Positions 17,697-26,764 of a DNA stretch of 64,000 bases are shown here, one piece after another. Under the pieces are notes generated by a model that did not search any database, was not told the DNA's origin, and saw only the letters and a list, made by a program, of their open reading frames with translations. The stretch comes from an uncultured Prevotella sp. (GTDB taxonomy: Bacteria > Bacteroidota > Bacteroidia > Bacteroidales > Bacteroidaceae), in contig CAJOCR010000028.1 of NCBI GenBank assembly GCA_905236755.1, positions 1 to 64,000 of the forward strand, given 5' to 3'. The first letter of the stretch is position 1. The number at the start of each line of letters is the position of its first letter. The translations under genes and the position numbers were made by a program.

Positions 17697-18803
17697 ATGA
17701 AAAAGTACACGAAGTTTATTATTGCTGGCGTTATAGCAGCTATTTTCATTGGAACCTTCATCTTCCTCTGGGCTAAATCGCAACCAAAGCCTACGGAATA
17801 TGAAACCTTCACTCCATCGTACATGGATCTGAAGAAGACTACTATTGTAACAGGTAAGATTGAGCCTCGCAACGAGGTTAACGTTAAGCCACAGATTTCT
17901 GGTATCATCACCGACCTTATGAAGGAGGCTGGCCAGATGGTGCAGGCTGGCGAGATTATTGCCAAGGTAAAGGTTATTCCTGACATGGGACAACTATCAA
18001 GTGCAGAGTCACGTCTGCGCCTTGCAAACGTTAATTTGAAACAGGCTAAGGTTGACTATGGTCGTCAGAAGGTTCTCTTCGACAAGGGACTTATCAGCGC
18101 CGACGAGTTCGACAAGACTCACCAAACCTACAAGCAGGCCCTCGAAGAGGTGCGTGCATCAGAAGATAATCTCGAGGTTGTGCGCGATGGTGTTTCAAAG
18201 AGCAATGCCAACACCAGCAGCACACTCATACGCTCTACTATATCTGGACTTATCCTCGACATCCCAGTAAAGGTTGGTAACACTGTTATCTTGAGTAACA
18301 CCTTCAACGATGGTACTACCATCGCCACAGTTGCCAACATGAACGATCTTATCTTCCGCGGAAATATCGACGAGACCGAAGTGGGAAAACTCGTTCAGGG
18401 TATGCCAATGAAGATTACTATCGGTGCCCTTCAGGACAGCAAGCTACAGGCAAGCCTTGAGTATATCTCGCCTAAGGCTGTAGAGAGCAACGGTACTAAC
18501 CAGTTTGAGCTGAAAGCTGCCGTTAAAGGCATGAACGGTGCTAAGATACGTAGTGGTTACAGCGCTAATGCTGAGATAGTGCTTGCTGAAGCTAAGCATG
18601 TGCTCACCGTTCCAGAGAGTGCTATTGAATTCGAAGGCAACAACACTTATGTTTACATTATCAAGAACAACGGTAAGGAAGTTACCTATGAGCGCCGCAA
18701 GGTAACAACAGGACTTAGCGATGGACTGAACATAGAGATTAAGTCGGGACTCACAGCCAAGGAAAAGGTTAGAGGACCAAAGAAGGTAGCTGATAAGGAA
18801 TAA
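17697..18803 (+). CDS. membrane fusion protein (MacA/HlyD type)
   Basis: This 368-residue protein has an uncleaved N-terminal membrane helix near residues 8-26. A biotinyl-lipoyl-like half (GQMVQAGEIIAKVKV), a helical hairpin at about 100-170 and a beta-barrel domain follow. It should bridge the inner-membrane permeases to an outer-membrane channel. It is the last gene of the four-gene operon. An outer-membrane factor is missing from the operon, so a TolC homologue elsewhere is presumed. The C-terminal KKVADKE tail is ordinary. Confidence in the family is high; the substrate is unknown. Confidence 0.92.
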   Translation: MKKYTKFIIAGVIAAIFIGTFIFLWAKSQPKPTEYETFTPSYMDLKKTTIVTGKIEPRNEVNVKPQISGIITDLMKEAGQMVQAGEIIAKVKVIPDMGQLSSAESRLRLANVNLKQAKVDYGRQKVLFDKGLISADEFDKTHQTYKQALEEVRASEDNLEVVRDGVSKSNANTSSTLIRSTISGLILDIPVKVGNTVILSNTFNDGTTIATVANMNDLIFRGNIDETEVGKLVQGMPMKITIGALQDSKLQASLEYISPKAVESNGTNQFELKAAVKGMNGAKIRSGYSANAEIVLAEAKHVLTVPESAIEFEGNNTYVYIIKNNGKEVTYERRKVTTGLSDGLNIEIKSGLTAKEKVRGPKKVADKE

Positions 18804-18892
18804 AAGCCCTCGACTCCCTTTCCAAAAGGAGAGTGAGAACAAACTGCTAATATACAAGCGTAAACTCTCAAAGAAATAACATAAGCTGATAG

Positions 18893-18930
18893 TCCTCCCT
18901 TCCCCACCGGGGAGGGTCGGGGTGAGGCTT
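18893..18930. repeat. REP-like palindrome, copy 2
   Basis: CCTCCC and GGGAGG arms lie in the 142-bp spacer between the membrane fusion protein and the small barrel gene, 15 bp before its ATG. A weaker pyrimidine-rich pair lies at 18808-18838. Confidence 0.6.
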
Positions 18931-18945
18931 CTATAATTTAAAAAT

Positions 18946-19422
18946 ATGAAAAAGATTTTATTACTCATGTGCATGGCACTAATGTCAGTAGGTGCCTTTG
19001 CACAAAAAGACATGATGGAACTTGGTGTAAAACTCAACTATGGCTTCGATGCTCCTCACGCAGGTATTGGTGTTCTTGGTCGTTATAACCTCGACGAGCA
19101 TTTCCGTCCTGAGGTAAGCGCCAACTTCTATCCAAAGAACGATGGTATGAGTTCGTGGGACATCAGTGCCAACCTGCACTATGTTTTCCACCCAACACAA
19201 AAGTTCAAGGTTTATCCTCTTGGCGGACTGGCTATCGTGGGTGCTAACTACGATAACAACATAATCAAGGTTGATAACGGAACAGAAGTAGGCTTCAACC
19301 TCGGTGGCGGTATTCAGTATAACATCAACAGCGAACTTCATCTCAACGCCGAACTGTACTATCAGAACACCAATCACTACGACCGAGCAATAACCAACGT
19401 CAGTTTGGTTTATGTGTTTTAA
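18946..19422 (+). CDS. small outer-membrane beta-barrel protein
   Basis: This 158-residue protein has a signal peptide ending in GAFAQ near residue 20. Alternating amphipathic strands follow (LHYVFHPTQKFKVYPLGG, FNLGGGIQYNI), and the chain ends in aromatic VYVF, a good barrel C-terminus. It resembles the OmpW/porin-family eight-stranded barrels common in Bacteroidales. Position after the MacAB-like operon could suggest an envelope link, but it is too small to be a TolC. A long imperfect purine/pyrimidine palindrome follows at 19423-19548. Function is not known. Confidence 0.75.
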   Translation: MKKILLLMCMALMSVGAFAQKDMMELGVKLNYGFDAPHAGIGVLGRYNLDEHFRPEVSANFYPKNDGMSSWDISANLHYVFHPTQKFKVYPLGGLAIVGANYDNNIIKVDNGTEVGFNLGGGIQYNINSELHLNAELYYQNTNHYDRAITNVSLVYVF

Positions 19423-19548
19423 TAAGGAAGTTAGAAGAAGTTAGAAGGAGATAGAAGGAGTTAAAAGACATTAGTTTTATGCTATTGTCCTCTATCTCCG
19501 CCGCTGAAAGCGGCATAACTCCATTTAACTTCCTCTATCTTCTGAACT
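19423..19548. repeat. long imperfect palindrome of AGTTAGAAGG-type repeats
   Basis: A purine-rich run with repeated GTTAGAAG and GGAGTTA (19427-19466) faces a complementary run with TAACTCC and TAACTTCC (19512-19540). An inner CCGCT/AGCGG hairpin sits in the middle. A related half is found at 29464-29517 downstream of the DUF3823 gene. It contains no gene. Confidence 0.5.
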
Positions 19549-19580
19549 AATTAAGGTCAGTAATTTTACATATATAAGAA

Positions 19581-19614
19581 AAGAATCACGGGGCTGCCCG
19601 TGATTCTTTTTTTT
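19581..19614 (+). terminator. rho-independent terminator
   Basis: AAGAATCACGGG at 19581-19592 pairs with CCCGTGATTCTT at 19597-19608, and more T residues follow. The same hairpin is reused at 23409-23437 and 24384-24410. Confidence 0.85.
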
Positions 19615-19682
19615 GATACATGTAAAAAAGTTTTTGAAACATTTTGTATGCTTATTTTATCGTAAATATCCATATCTTTGCA
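19613..19682 (+). promoter_or_regulatory. duplicated promoter, copy for the thioredoxin-fold genes
   Basis: About 70 bp ending in TATCTTTG (19673-19680) are nearly identical to the reverse complement of 24047-24116, the promoter region of the barrel gene at 23473-24012. Identity extends well beyond the minus-7 box, which suggests a shared regulator. Confidence 0.7.
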
Positions 19683-19749
19683 CGAGAAAAAATCAAATAA
19701 CTAATATCTGAAGAAAAGAAAACTTATCTAATTAGCATAAAAACAAACC

Positions 19750-22137
19750 ATGAACAAGAAAACAATCATCACCGCACTGCTCGCACTCGTTACTTTGACG
19801 GCGCTGGGACAAGAGAACATTTGGAACAACGTGATCATGGGCTACGCCAACGCTCCTATCATCAAAGTGAGCCGTGTGGCTATGTATGCCGACCGAACAG
19901 ACGTTAACCTGCGTATTGACTATCGCAAAGGTCAGCGCATGGGCTTTTCAAAAGGAACTGCCCTGAAAGCCGACGGCAAAGAATACAAGGTGACGGGAGC
20001 CACAGTAATAAAACTGGATGAGACCTACACGATGACAGCAGACACATTGAGTCTGACGCTGACATTCGAACCGTTACCTGTGACAACACAGAGGTTTGAC
20101 GTTGTGTCGAATGACGGTTTGCAACTGCTGAACATCCGCAATGCCAACAGCTTGCCCGAAGGTATCACCAACACCTACTGGCGCAACGAGACTACGGGTG
20201 ACTGGCTCATTGGCATCACTAAGAATCACGTTATCTATGGCAATAAGGTGTGGGACATCGTGAACCAAACTGCAAAGAAAGATGCCTACGCGCTAACCAT
20301 TAACAACGGCACAGTTATCAAGGTAGGAAAAATGAAGAAAGGCCAGAGAGTAATCACTTTCGGCAAGGAGAAAGCTGTGAAGTGTAGTCCTATCACTACA
20401 GCGACACTGCCTGACTATCCGACAAAGGACCAGCGCAAGGGCTTTGTTGATAACGGCTACCGAGAAGCTGACAGCGTGACCATCATCGGCTGGCTGAAGG
20501 ATATGCCCGAACAGGCGTGGAAGCGAGGAAAAGAATTCAATGTTGCTATTGGAAATATCCTCAGCGACGGCGGCAAGGAGAACGGTTATGCCAAGATGGA
20601 CTCTCTGGGACGCTTCACTCTCAAGATGCCTATTCTGAACTCTTCGGAGGCATTCCTCGACTGGGGACGAACAACTAATAACACCTTGCTGGAACCAGGG
20701 AAAACCTACTTCTTACTATATGACTTCACGACTGGACAGAAGCTTTGGATGGGCGACGACGTTAGGTTACAGAACGAGTTGTTGGCATATCCTCACGACT
20801 GGAATAGCGACCATATTACTGACAATGAAGAAGGCAAGATAACAGCTATGCAGTTCAAGGCGCGAACAGACAGCGCACGTGCTGCCAGCATGACCAAGCT
20901 ACAGGGTTGCCTGACCCAGCACCCCAACCTTTCACAGCGATATATTGATTATCTTACCGGCTATTACCAAACCAGCCAGGGCTGGTCGATGATGCAGGCT
21001 CGCTACAGCTTTCCTGACCTTCCTAAAGAGTACATGGACTATGTGAGCCAGGAACTCTGGCAGAAAGCCAACAAGCCCTATACGCTCTATCGAGACTTCG
21101 GCACTTTCATGCGCGACTATATTGACCATATCACAACAGTCGATAACACAATCCGGGTTGGTAACCATGGCATCACCCTGGGCGATGCCGATAATGCATT
21201 TTTCCTGCGCTGCAAGCAGGCAGAAGGAAAGGTTACACTGAGCGATGAAGATTTGGCAGACTTAGACCGATATACCGCTGCTAACATGGAATTCCAGACT
21301 TCTGAGATTCAGAAGAATGTTGCAGCAGGAGCCAAAAATATTTTCGACATTGACAGCGTGGCTTTCCAAAAGTTCGAGCAGCAAGACTTTGTTCAGCACT
21401 ACTTTGACATCATGGCGCGTGAAGACATTAAGAAGGTTATGCAAGAGGAGTGGCCTCTGATAAACCTATATGCCATTAAGCGAGTGCTTGATGCCTCTGG
21501 GGCTGACCAAAGCCTACATGACATAGCCTTGGCTCGCAAACTCTTTTGGCAAATAGACTCTTACCGCAAGTCGCTCGAACCCGTCATGATGGCCTATGCC
21601 GAGAAAGAGATTAAGATGCCTGCTGCCTTCAACTATGTTAAGGCTGCCAACGACAAATACCTGGCTCTTGAGCGTCAGGACTTTGCCAATGCTGCCAGTC
21701 TGCGCCCATCGTCGGATGTTGAGGGCATGAGCGATGGCGAGAAGATATTCCGCAAGATTCTTGAGCCCTTCAAAGGACGCATCGTATATCTCGACGTCTG
21801 GGGCACATGGTGTGGTCCATGCAAGAAAAACCTGAAGGAGTCGTGGAAGGTGAAGGAGCAGCTGAAGAACTACGACATTGTATATCTATACCTCTGCAAT
21901 CGCAGCAGCGACGAAGCATGGAAGAACGTCATCAAGGAGTACAACCTTACTGGCGAGAACTGCGTACACTACAACCTGCCCGAAGACCAGCAGAGTGCCG
22001 TAGAGAACTATCTGAACATCCACTCATACCCTACCTATAAGCTCATCGACAAGCAGGGCAATATCCACGATCTGCACTGGCTGCACCACGAGGATATGAA
22101 AAGCTTTCTGGAAACCATTGATAAACTCAGCAAATAA
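19750..22137 (+). CDS. secreted TlpA-like thioredoxin-domain protein (large)
   Basis: This 795-residue protein has a signal peptide ending near ALGQ at residue 21. A long N-terminal part follows with no domain I can name, and a C-terminal thioredoxin fold has the active site WGTWCGPC, cysteines at 688 and 691. TlpA/ResA-like proteins reduce disulfides or assist folding in the periplasm. The gene has the conserved promoter at 19613-19682. It ends five bases before the next thioredoxin-fold gene, whose first 20 codons are almost the same at the DNA level. The size is unusual for a thioredoxin; large forms are common in Bacteroidetes and their substrates are mostly unknown. Confidence 0.8.
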   Translation: MNKKTIITALLALVTLTALGQENIWNNVIMGYANAPIIKVSRVAMYADRTDVNLRIDYRKGQRMGFSKGTALKADGKEYKVTGATVIKLDETYTMTADTLSLTLTFEPLPVTTQRFDVVSNDGLQLLNIRNANSLPEGITNTYWRNETTGDWLIGITKNHVIYGNKVWDIVNQTAKKDAYALTINNGTVIKVGKMKKGQRVITFGKEKAVKCSPITTATLPDYPTKDQRKGFVDNGYREADSVTIIGWLKDMPEQAWKRGKEFNVAIGNILSDGGKENGYAKMDSLGRFTLKMPILNSSEAFLDWGRTTNNTLLEPGKTYFLLYDFTTGQKLWMGDDVRLQNELLAYPHDWNSDHITDNEEGKITAMQFKARTDSARAASMTKLQGCLTQHPNLSQRYIDYLTGYYQTSQGWSMMQARYSFPDLPKEYMDYVSQELWQKANKPYTLYRDFGTFMRDYIDHITTVDNTIRVGNHGITLGDADNAFFLRCKQAEGKVTLSDEDLADLDRYTAANMEFQTSEIQKNVAAGAKNIFDIDSVAFQKFEQQDFVQHYFDIMAREDIKKVMQEEWPLINLYAIKRVLDASGADQSLHDIALARKLFWQIDSYRKSLEPVMMAYAEKEIKMPAAFNYVKAANDKYLALERQDFANAASLRPSSDVEGMSDGEKIFRKILEPFKGRIVYLDVWGTWCGPCKKNLKESWKVKEQLKNYDIVYLYLCNRSSDEAWKNVIKEYNLTGENCVHYNLPEDQQSAVENYLNIHSYPTYKLIDKQGNIHDLHWLHHEDMKSFLETIDKLSK

Positions 22138-22141
22138 AACT

Positions 22142-23275
22142 ATGAACAAGAAAACAATCATCACCGCCCTGCTCGCACTCGTTGCTTTGACGGGGCAGGC
22201 ACAAGTTCACTATCGCTTGGAAGGAAATATCGGCGATTCAACCATAACTGAAAAGGCGTTAGTTAAAGACATGTACAATAATAGAGGAATTATTGACACC
22301 GTCAACATCGTCAAAGGCATCATAGAACCTGTAGAGGGAGAACTGCCAGACACCACCATCTGTGCGCTGATTATCGGCAACATGCCTGAGGGCAAAGGGA
22401 TTTATCTCGACAGATTCCTATACCCTGTATTCTTGGGAGGTGGTACAACGGTTATCGACGGAAGAACTATGCGCCATCCTTTTCTCAAAGGCACCACGAT
22501 GTGCGAAGACTATACCTTGTTCCATAAGACAGAGAGTGAAGCTCTAAATAAATGGATGATGGAACGTATACGGAAAGCTAATGGAGGTCCGATGCATCTC
22601 ACTTCGGCAGATATGGGACGGGAACAAACCGAACAAATTGCAAAGACAGCAAAAGAGATTATCAGCCGTCACACATCAGACATGCTCGGTCTTTACCTCC
22701 TGCGTGAGGAAGCCATTAATTACCTATCTCCTTCCACATGGCTGGAACTCTACAACAAAATGGAACCTTGGCTGAAGACAAAACCTGAGTATCATATGTC
22801 TATTTTCAAGTCAAGTATGGAAAAAAACATAAAAACAAGCGAAGGAACAATGTTCGTTGACATGGAAGCAGAAGTTGACGGTCACATCTGCCGCTTGTCA
22901 GACTATGTTGGCAAAGGTCGCTATGTCTGGGCTGAGTTTTGGGGATCAACCTGCCAGCCGTGTCTTACCCAGATACCCAAGCTGAATAGCATTTACAAGA
23001 AATACAAAGAACGTGGACTCACCGTATTGGGCATTGCCGTCCATGAAGATGCCGAGAAGACGCGTCGTGCTATCAAGAAACACGGCATCACCTATCCTCA
23101 ACTGCTGAACACTCAGAAACAGGCTTCCATCAAATACGGCATCCTGGGCACACCCTACAGCATTCTCTTCGCCCCCGACGGCACCATCCTTGCCAGAGGG
23201 TTGCACGGCGATGATTTAGAGAAGAAACTTACAGAGATATTCGAGACAAAAAAATATCAAGAATTAGAGAATTAG
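22142..23275 (+). CDS. secreted TlpA/AhpC-like thioredoxin-domain protein
   Basis: This 377-residue protein starts at the ATG at 22142 (MNKKTIIT). An upstream in-frame ATG at 22118 lies inside the preceding gene and would spoil the signal peptide. After the signal peptide comes an N-terminal beta-rich region of the kind seen in Bacteroidetes TlpA proteins, then a thioredoxin fold with WGSTCQPC, cysteines at 271 and 274, and the cis-proline loop GILGTPY. It forms an operon with the larger homologue upstream. A role in periplasmic thiol chemistry is likely; the partner is unknown. The CQPC motif differs from the usual CGPC and may shift redox potential. Confidence 0.82.
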   Translation: MNKKTIITALLALVALTGQAQVHYRLEGNIGDSTITEKALVKDMYNNRGIIDTVNIVKGIIEPVEGELPDTTICALIIGNMPEGKGIYLDRFLYPVFLGGGTTVIDGRTMRHPFLKGTTMCEDYTLFHKTESEALNKWMMERIRKANGGPMHLTSADMGREQTEQIAKTAKEIISRHTSDMLGLYLLREEAINYLSPSTWLELYNKMEPWLKTKPEYHMSIFKSSMEKNIKTSEGTMFVDMEAEVDGHICRLSDYVGKGRYVWAEFWGSTCQPCLTQIPKLNSIYKKYKERGLTVLGIAVHEDAEKTRRAIKKHGITYPQLLNTQKQASIKYGILGTPYSILFAPDGTILARGLHGDDLEKKLTEIFETKKYQELEN

Positions 23276-23450
23276 AGAATTAGAGAATTTTAGGCTAACG
23301 CCCTTATGTTTCTAATTAATTCTACTTGAATTCATAAGAATTATAAGACCATGCAAGGGCGCAAGCCTAAATTCATATATATATTGACGAGTTGCATAAG
23401 CAAAAAAAAAGAATCACGGGCACTCCCCGTGATTCTTTTCTTTTAATAGA
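23254..23450. repeat. long intergenic direct repeat, copy 1
   Basis: About 110 bp from ATCAAGAATTAGAG through GGGCGCAAGCCTAAATTC, plus a following TTGACGAGT segment and the terminator, recur at 24181-24413. In this copy AGAATTAG is iterated three times. The two copies flank the barrel gene at 23473-24012. An inner pair GCTAACGCCCTT/AAGGGCGCAAGC can form a hairpin. Confidence 0.8.
23409..23437. terminator. bidirectional terminator, second copy of the ATCACGGG hairpin
   Basis: AAGAATCACGGG and CCCGTGATTCTT arms are flanked by an A run on the left and a T run on the right. It lies between convergent genes and can serve both. Confidence 0.85.
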
Positions 23451-23472
23451 TGATATAATCTTCTTCCTTCAA

Positions 23473-24012
23473 TTATATTTTATATCCCAAGGTAATCTTG
23501 ACACCTCTATTTTTATAGCTGAAATCTTTGTATGCCTTGGTTAATCCAAAATAATATTGAGCATTGATTGTGAAATGCTTGAAATCGTATCCTACACCAA
23601 CTGGAATTCCAGCTGCAAACTTATTAGCTTCAGAGAAAAGCAAGAAATCTGTTCTGCCATCATAAACATTATATCCAAGCTCTACACCAGTATGTACAGA
23701 GAGTCCATTATATACATAAAATTTCGCCAACAAAGGAACCTCTATGTAGCCAAGATTCAAACTTGCGTTATTGTCTTTTGCTCCATAGGTTGAGTAGTTT
23801 AATCCTGTCACAACACCAAACTTTTCGTCTAACTGATATTGGGCACCCACTCCCAATATCCAACAATTCTTGGTATCTAAACCAGAATTAGTAAGATTAG
23901 TAAATGAAACACCAAGATGTGGCTCGAAGCGCAAAGTGCGAACGTCTTGCTGCGCCATACCTTTAACTACTACGCAAAGTAGGAAAAGTAATACAAATAA
24001 TTTCTTCATCAT
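23473..24012 (-). CDS. outer-membrane beta-barrel (porin-family) protein
   Basis: The 179-residue protein has a signal peptide ending in GMAQQ near residue 21. Amphipathic strands alternate with short turns (LNLGYIEVPLLAKFYVYNGLSVHTGVELGYNVYDG), and the end is GYKI, as in PorT/OmpW-like barrels of Bacteroidetes. It sits between two copies of an intergenic direct repeat. It shares its promoter sequence with the thioredoxin-fold pair at 19750-23275, pointing to joint regulation. The C-terminal residue is Ile rather than the usual Phe. No ligand or function can be assigned. Confidence 0.78.
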   Translation of the reverse strand: MMKKLFVLLFLLCVVVKGMAQQDVRTLRFEPHLGVSFTNLTNSGLDTKNCWILGVGAQYQLDEKFGVVTGLNYSTYGAKDNNASLNLGYIEVPLLAKFYVYNGLSVHTGVELGYNVYDGRTDFLLFSEANKFAAGIPVGVGYDFKHFTINAQYYFGLTKAYKDFSYKNRGVKITLGYKI

Positions 24013-24046
24013 ATATTAGTTATTTTACAATACATTTCATCTCCTC

Positions 24047-24116
24047 GTGCAAAGGTATGGATATTTACAATAAAATAAGCATACAAAATGTTTCAAAAAC
24101 TTTTTTTTATGTATCG
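24047..24116 (-). promoter_or_regulatory. duplicated promoter, copy for the barrel gene
   Basis: The minus strand reads TACCTTTG at 24050-24057. The next 60 bp upstream match 19613-19672 nearly base for base. Confidence 0.7.
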
Positions 24117-24180
24117 TGCATCACCTTACATAGTATTTTTTTAAATCAAAGTTAATCAAACTCGCTTTTAAGTGTATGTA

Positions 24181-24413
24181 ACAAAAAAATATATCAAGAA
24201 TTAGAGAATTTTAGGCTAACGCCCTTATGTTTCTAATTAATTCTACTTGAATTCATAAGAATTATAAGACCATGCAAGGGCGCAAGCCTAAATTCTTCTT
24301 GATAAAAATAAAACTCGTGGAAATCTCTTGAACTCGACGTATTGATAAAAAAATATATATTGACGAGTAGCATCAGCAAAAAAAAGAATCACGGGCACCC
24401 CGTGATTCTTTTC
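24181..24413. repeat. long intergenic direct repeat, copy 2, with terminator
   Basis: This matches 23254-23450 but carries an extra segment of about 45 bp around 24296-24350. It ends with the third ATCACGGG hairpin at 24384-24410. No gene is present between 24117 and 24437. Confidence 0.8.
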
Positions 24414-24437
24414 TTATTCCCAAAAGTAGTTTTTCAA

Positions 24438-24471
24438 CTACCCCCCTCCCTCGGAGGGGCTGGGGGAGGTT
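24438..24471. repeat. REP-like palindrome, copy 3
   Basis: CCCTCCC and GGAGGGG arms enclose TC directly at the 3' end of the GH92 gene; a further GGGGGAGG follows. Confidence 0.6.
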
Positions 24472-26748
24472 TCATTTCTCATTCGAGAAGCTATAAGGCA
24501 CACTACTCTTTGCTGTTCCACGCTGCTTGTTTGGCTTGCTGCTCATAGTGAAACAGATGTTGCTGCCCTTGGTGAGTGTGGCATGAGTGATGTAGTTGTT
24601 GTTGCACACTTCGCCGTTGACGGTCATCTGCTGAATATAGCGGTTGTCGGTGCTATTGTCTGTTGCAGTGATGTTCACGGTGTTGCCGTTCTCAAGATGC
24701 AGTTTCACGCTGTCGAAATATGGAGTGCCCACAACATACTGGTTAGAGCCTGGGCACACAGGATAGAAGCCAAGGGCAGAGAACACATACCACGCAGAGG
24801 TCTGACCATTGTCTTCATCGCCACAATAGCCGTCAGGATTAGCAGTATATAGGCGATCCATAACCTCACGAATCCAATACTGCGACTTCCATGGCTGACG
24901 ACTGTAGCCATAGAGATACAGCATGTGCTGGATAGGCTGATTGCCATGAGCATAGTTGCCCATGTTCATAATCTGCATCTCGCGAATCTCGTGGATAACG
25001 CTGCCATAATAGCTATCGTCGAAGATTGGAGGAACGATGAACACAGAATCCATCATGCGGTTGAATGTTTCCTCGCCACCCATGAGGTTTATCAAGCCCT
25101 GAGGGTCGTGGAACACACACCATGTCCAATGCCATGAGTTGCCCTCGGTGAAGGCATCGCCCCATTTGAAAGGACTGAAAGGCTCCTGGAACTTACCATT
25201 CTTCAATCGGCCACGCATAAGGTTTACCGATGGGTCGAACACATTCTTGTAGTTCATGGCACGCTGCTTAAAAGGCTTCAGTTCTTTCTTCGACTTGCCA
25301 AGAGCCATACCCAACTGATAGATGCTCCAGTCGTCGAAAGCATATTCAAGTGTGCGAGCCACATTCTCGTTGATTTTCACATCGTAAGGCACATAACCCA
25401 ACTTGTTATAGTATTCGTAGCCCAAACGACCTGTTGAACTAATCTCAGGATGAACAGCATTAGCACCATGCACAACAGCCTTCCACAGTGTTTCGATGTC
25501 GTAGCCACGGATACCCTTGAGGTAAGCGTCGGCAACAACCGAAGCCGAGTTATTTCCAACCATACAGCCTCTGTGACCAGGACTTGCCCACTCTGGCAAG
25601 AATCCACTCTCCTTATAATCGTTTACCAATCCTTCCTGCATCTTGCTTGCCATTGAAGGATAAACAAGGTTAACGAATGGGAACAAGCAGCGGAAAGTAT
25701 CCCAGAAACCAGTGTCGGTGAACATATAGCCAGGCAACACCTTACCATTGTAAGGACTGTAGTGAACAGGCTTGCCCTCCTTGTTGATTTCGTAGAAGCT
25801 ACGTGGGAAGAGAACCGAGCGATACAAACAGCTGTAGAATGTGCGCAAGTGGTCAACATTCTTGTCCTCAACCTCAATCTTGCCCAGAACATCGTTCCAT
25901 CTCTGGCGACCCTTAGCCACAACCTCGTCGAAGGTCAATCCATCAAGCTCCTTCAGGTTAAGCTCAGCCTGTTCATCGCTGATGAACGAAGAAGCCACCT
26001 TGAGAACGAGCTGGTCGCCACGCTTAGTGCTTGTCTTCCAAGCCAGTTTATGACTCTCGTAGCTGCGGTTATCGCTTTTCTCCTCACCATCGAAATTCTC
26101 GGTGCCACTCATCTGGCGATTACTCTCTATAACAAAATAGTTCTTGAAATTGTCGGGCACACCACCATTGTTATATGTAGTGAAACCAACAAGCTTGGTT
26201 GCCGACAGAGCCTTGATGGCAGCCTTACCACGAATGGCATCAACAACAACTGCTGCCTTCTCGGCATCAGGATAGGTTATGCGGAACATGCAGGCACGCT
26301 CTGTTGGCGCCATCTCAACAACAATGTCATAGTCAGCAAGATACACCTTGTAGTAGTAAGGGCGGGCAGTCTCAGCCTTATGCGAGAACCAGCTGGCACG
26401 CTTATTCTGGTCGAACACAATGTCGCCAGTGATAGGCATGATAGAAAAACAACCGTAATCGTTGATCCACGGACTTGGCTGGTGAGTCTGCTTGAAACCC
26501 CTAATCTTGTCGGCAGAATACGTGTATTGCCATCCGTCGCCATTAGCGCCGGTCTGAGGAGTCCAGAAATTCATACCCCATGGCATAGCAATGGCAGGAT
26601 AAGTGTTACCAGTTGAAAGCGAATACTTTGATTCAGTACCTACCAGCGTACTCACATAATCCACAGGCTCTACCGCAGCCGAGGCGGTGAGAGCAGCAGA
26701 CAGCATCATTGCTGAAAAGCAAAACTTTTTGAGAGAGTAAATTTTCAT
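24472..26748 (-). CDS. GH92 alpha-mannosidase
   Basis: This 758-residue secreted protein has a signal peptide (ALTASAAVEP) and the GH92 N-terminal signature VSTLVGTESKYSLSTGNTYPA. The C-terminal catalytic region includes DEDNGQTSAWYVFSALGFYP from residue 644. GH92 enzymes are calcium-dependent, inverting exo-alpha-mannosidases. The gene is the last of the polysaccharide locus and follows the DUF4965-type gene by 16 bp. With the GH76 enzyme at 35725-37191 it points to alpha-mannan or mannosylated glycans as substrate. The linkage specificity cannot be read from the sequence. Length fits the family. Confidence 0.93.
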   Translation of the reverse strand: MKIYSLKKFCFSAMMLSAALTASAAVEPVDYVSTLVGTESKYSLSTGNTYPAIAMPWGMNFWTPQTGANGDGWQYTYSADKIRGFKQTHQPSPWINDYGCFSIMPITGDIVFDQNKRASWFSHKAETARPYYYKVYLADYDIVVEMAPTERACMFRITYPDAEKAAVVVDAIRGKAAIKALSATKLVGFTTYNNGGVPDNFKNYFVIESNRQMSGTENFDGEEKSDNRSYESHKLAWKTSTKRGDQLVLKVASSFISDEQAELNLKELDGLTFDEVVAKGRQRWNDVLGKIEVEDKNVDHLRTFYSCLYRSVLFPRSFYEINKEGKPVHYSPYNGKVLPGYMFTDTGFWDTFRCLFPFVNLVYPSMASKMQEGLVNDYKESGFLPEWASPGHRGCMVGNNSASVVADAYLKGIRGYDIETLWKAVVHGANAVHPEISSTGRLGYEYYNKLGYVPYDVKINENVARTLEYAFDDWSIYQLGMALGKSKKELKPFKQRAMNYKNVFDPSVNLMRGRLKNGKFQEPFSPFKWGDAFTEGNSWHWTWCVFHDPQGLINLMGGEETFNRMMDSVFIVPPIFDDSYYGSVIHEIREMQIMNMGNYAHGNQPIQHMLYLYGYSRQPWKSQYWIREVMDRLYTANPDGYCGDEDNGQTSAWYVFSALGFYPVCPGSNQYVVGTPYFDSVKLHLENGNTVNITATDNSTDNRYIQQMTVNGEVCNNNYITHATLTKGSNICFTMSSKPNKQRGTAKSSVPYSFSNEK

Positions 26749-26764
26749 TTTTATATTTAATTGA

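Noticed and set aside
18946..19422. Outer-membrane channel (TolC) for the MacAB-like operon
   Set aside because: The protein has only 158 residues and reads as a small closed barrel, not the long helical channel of TolC.
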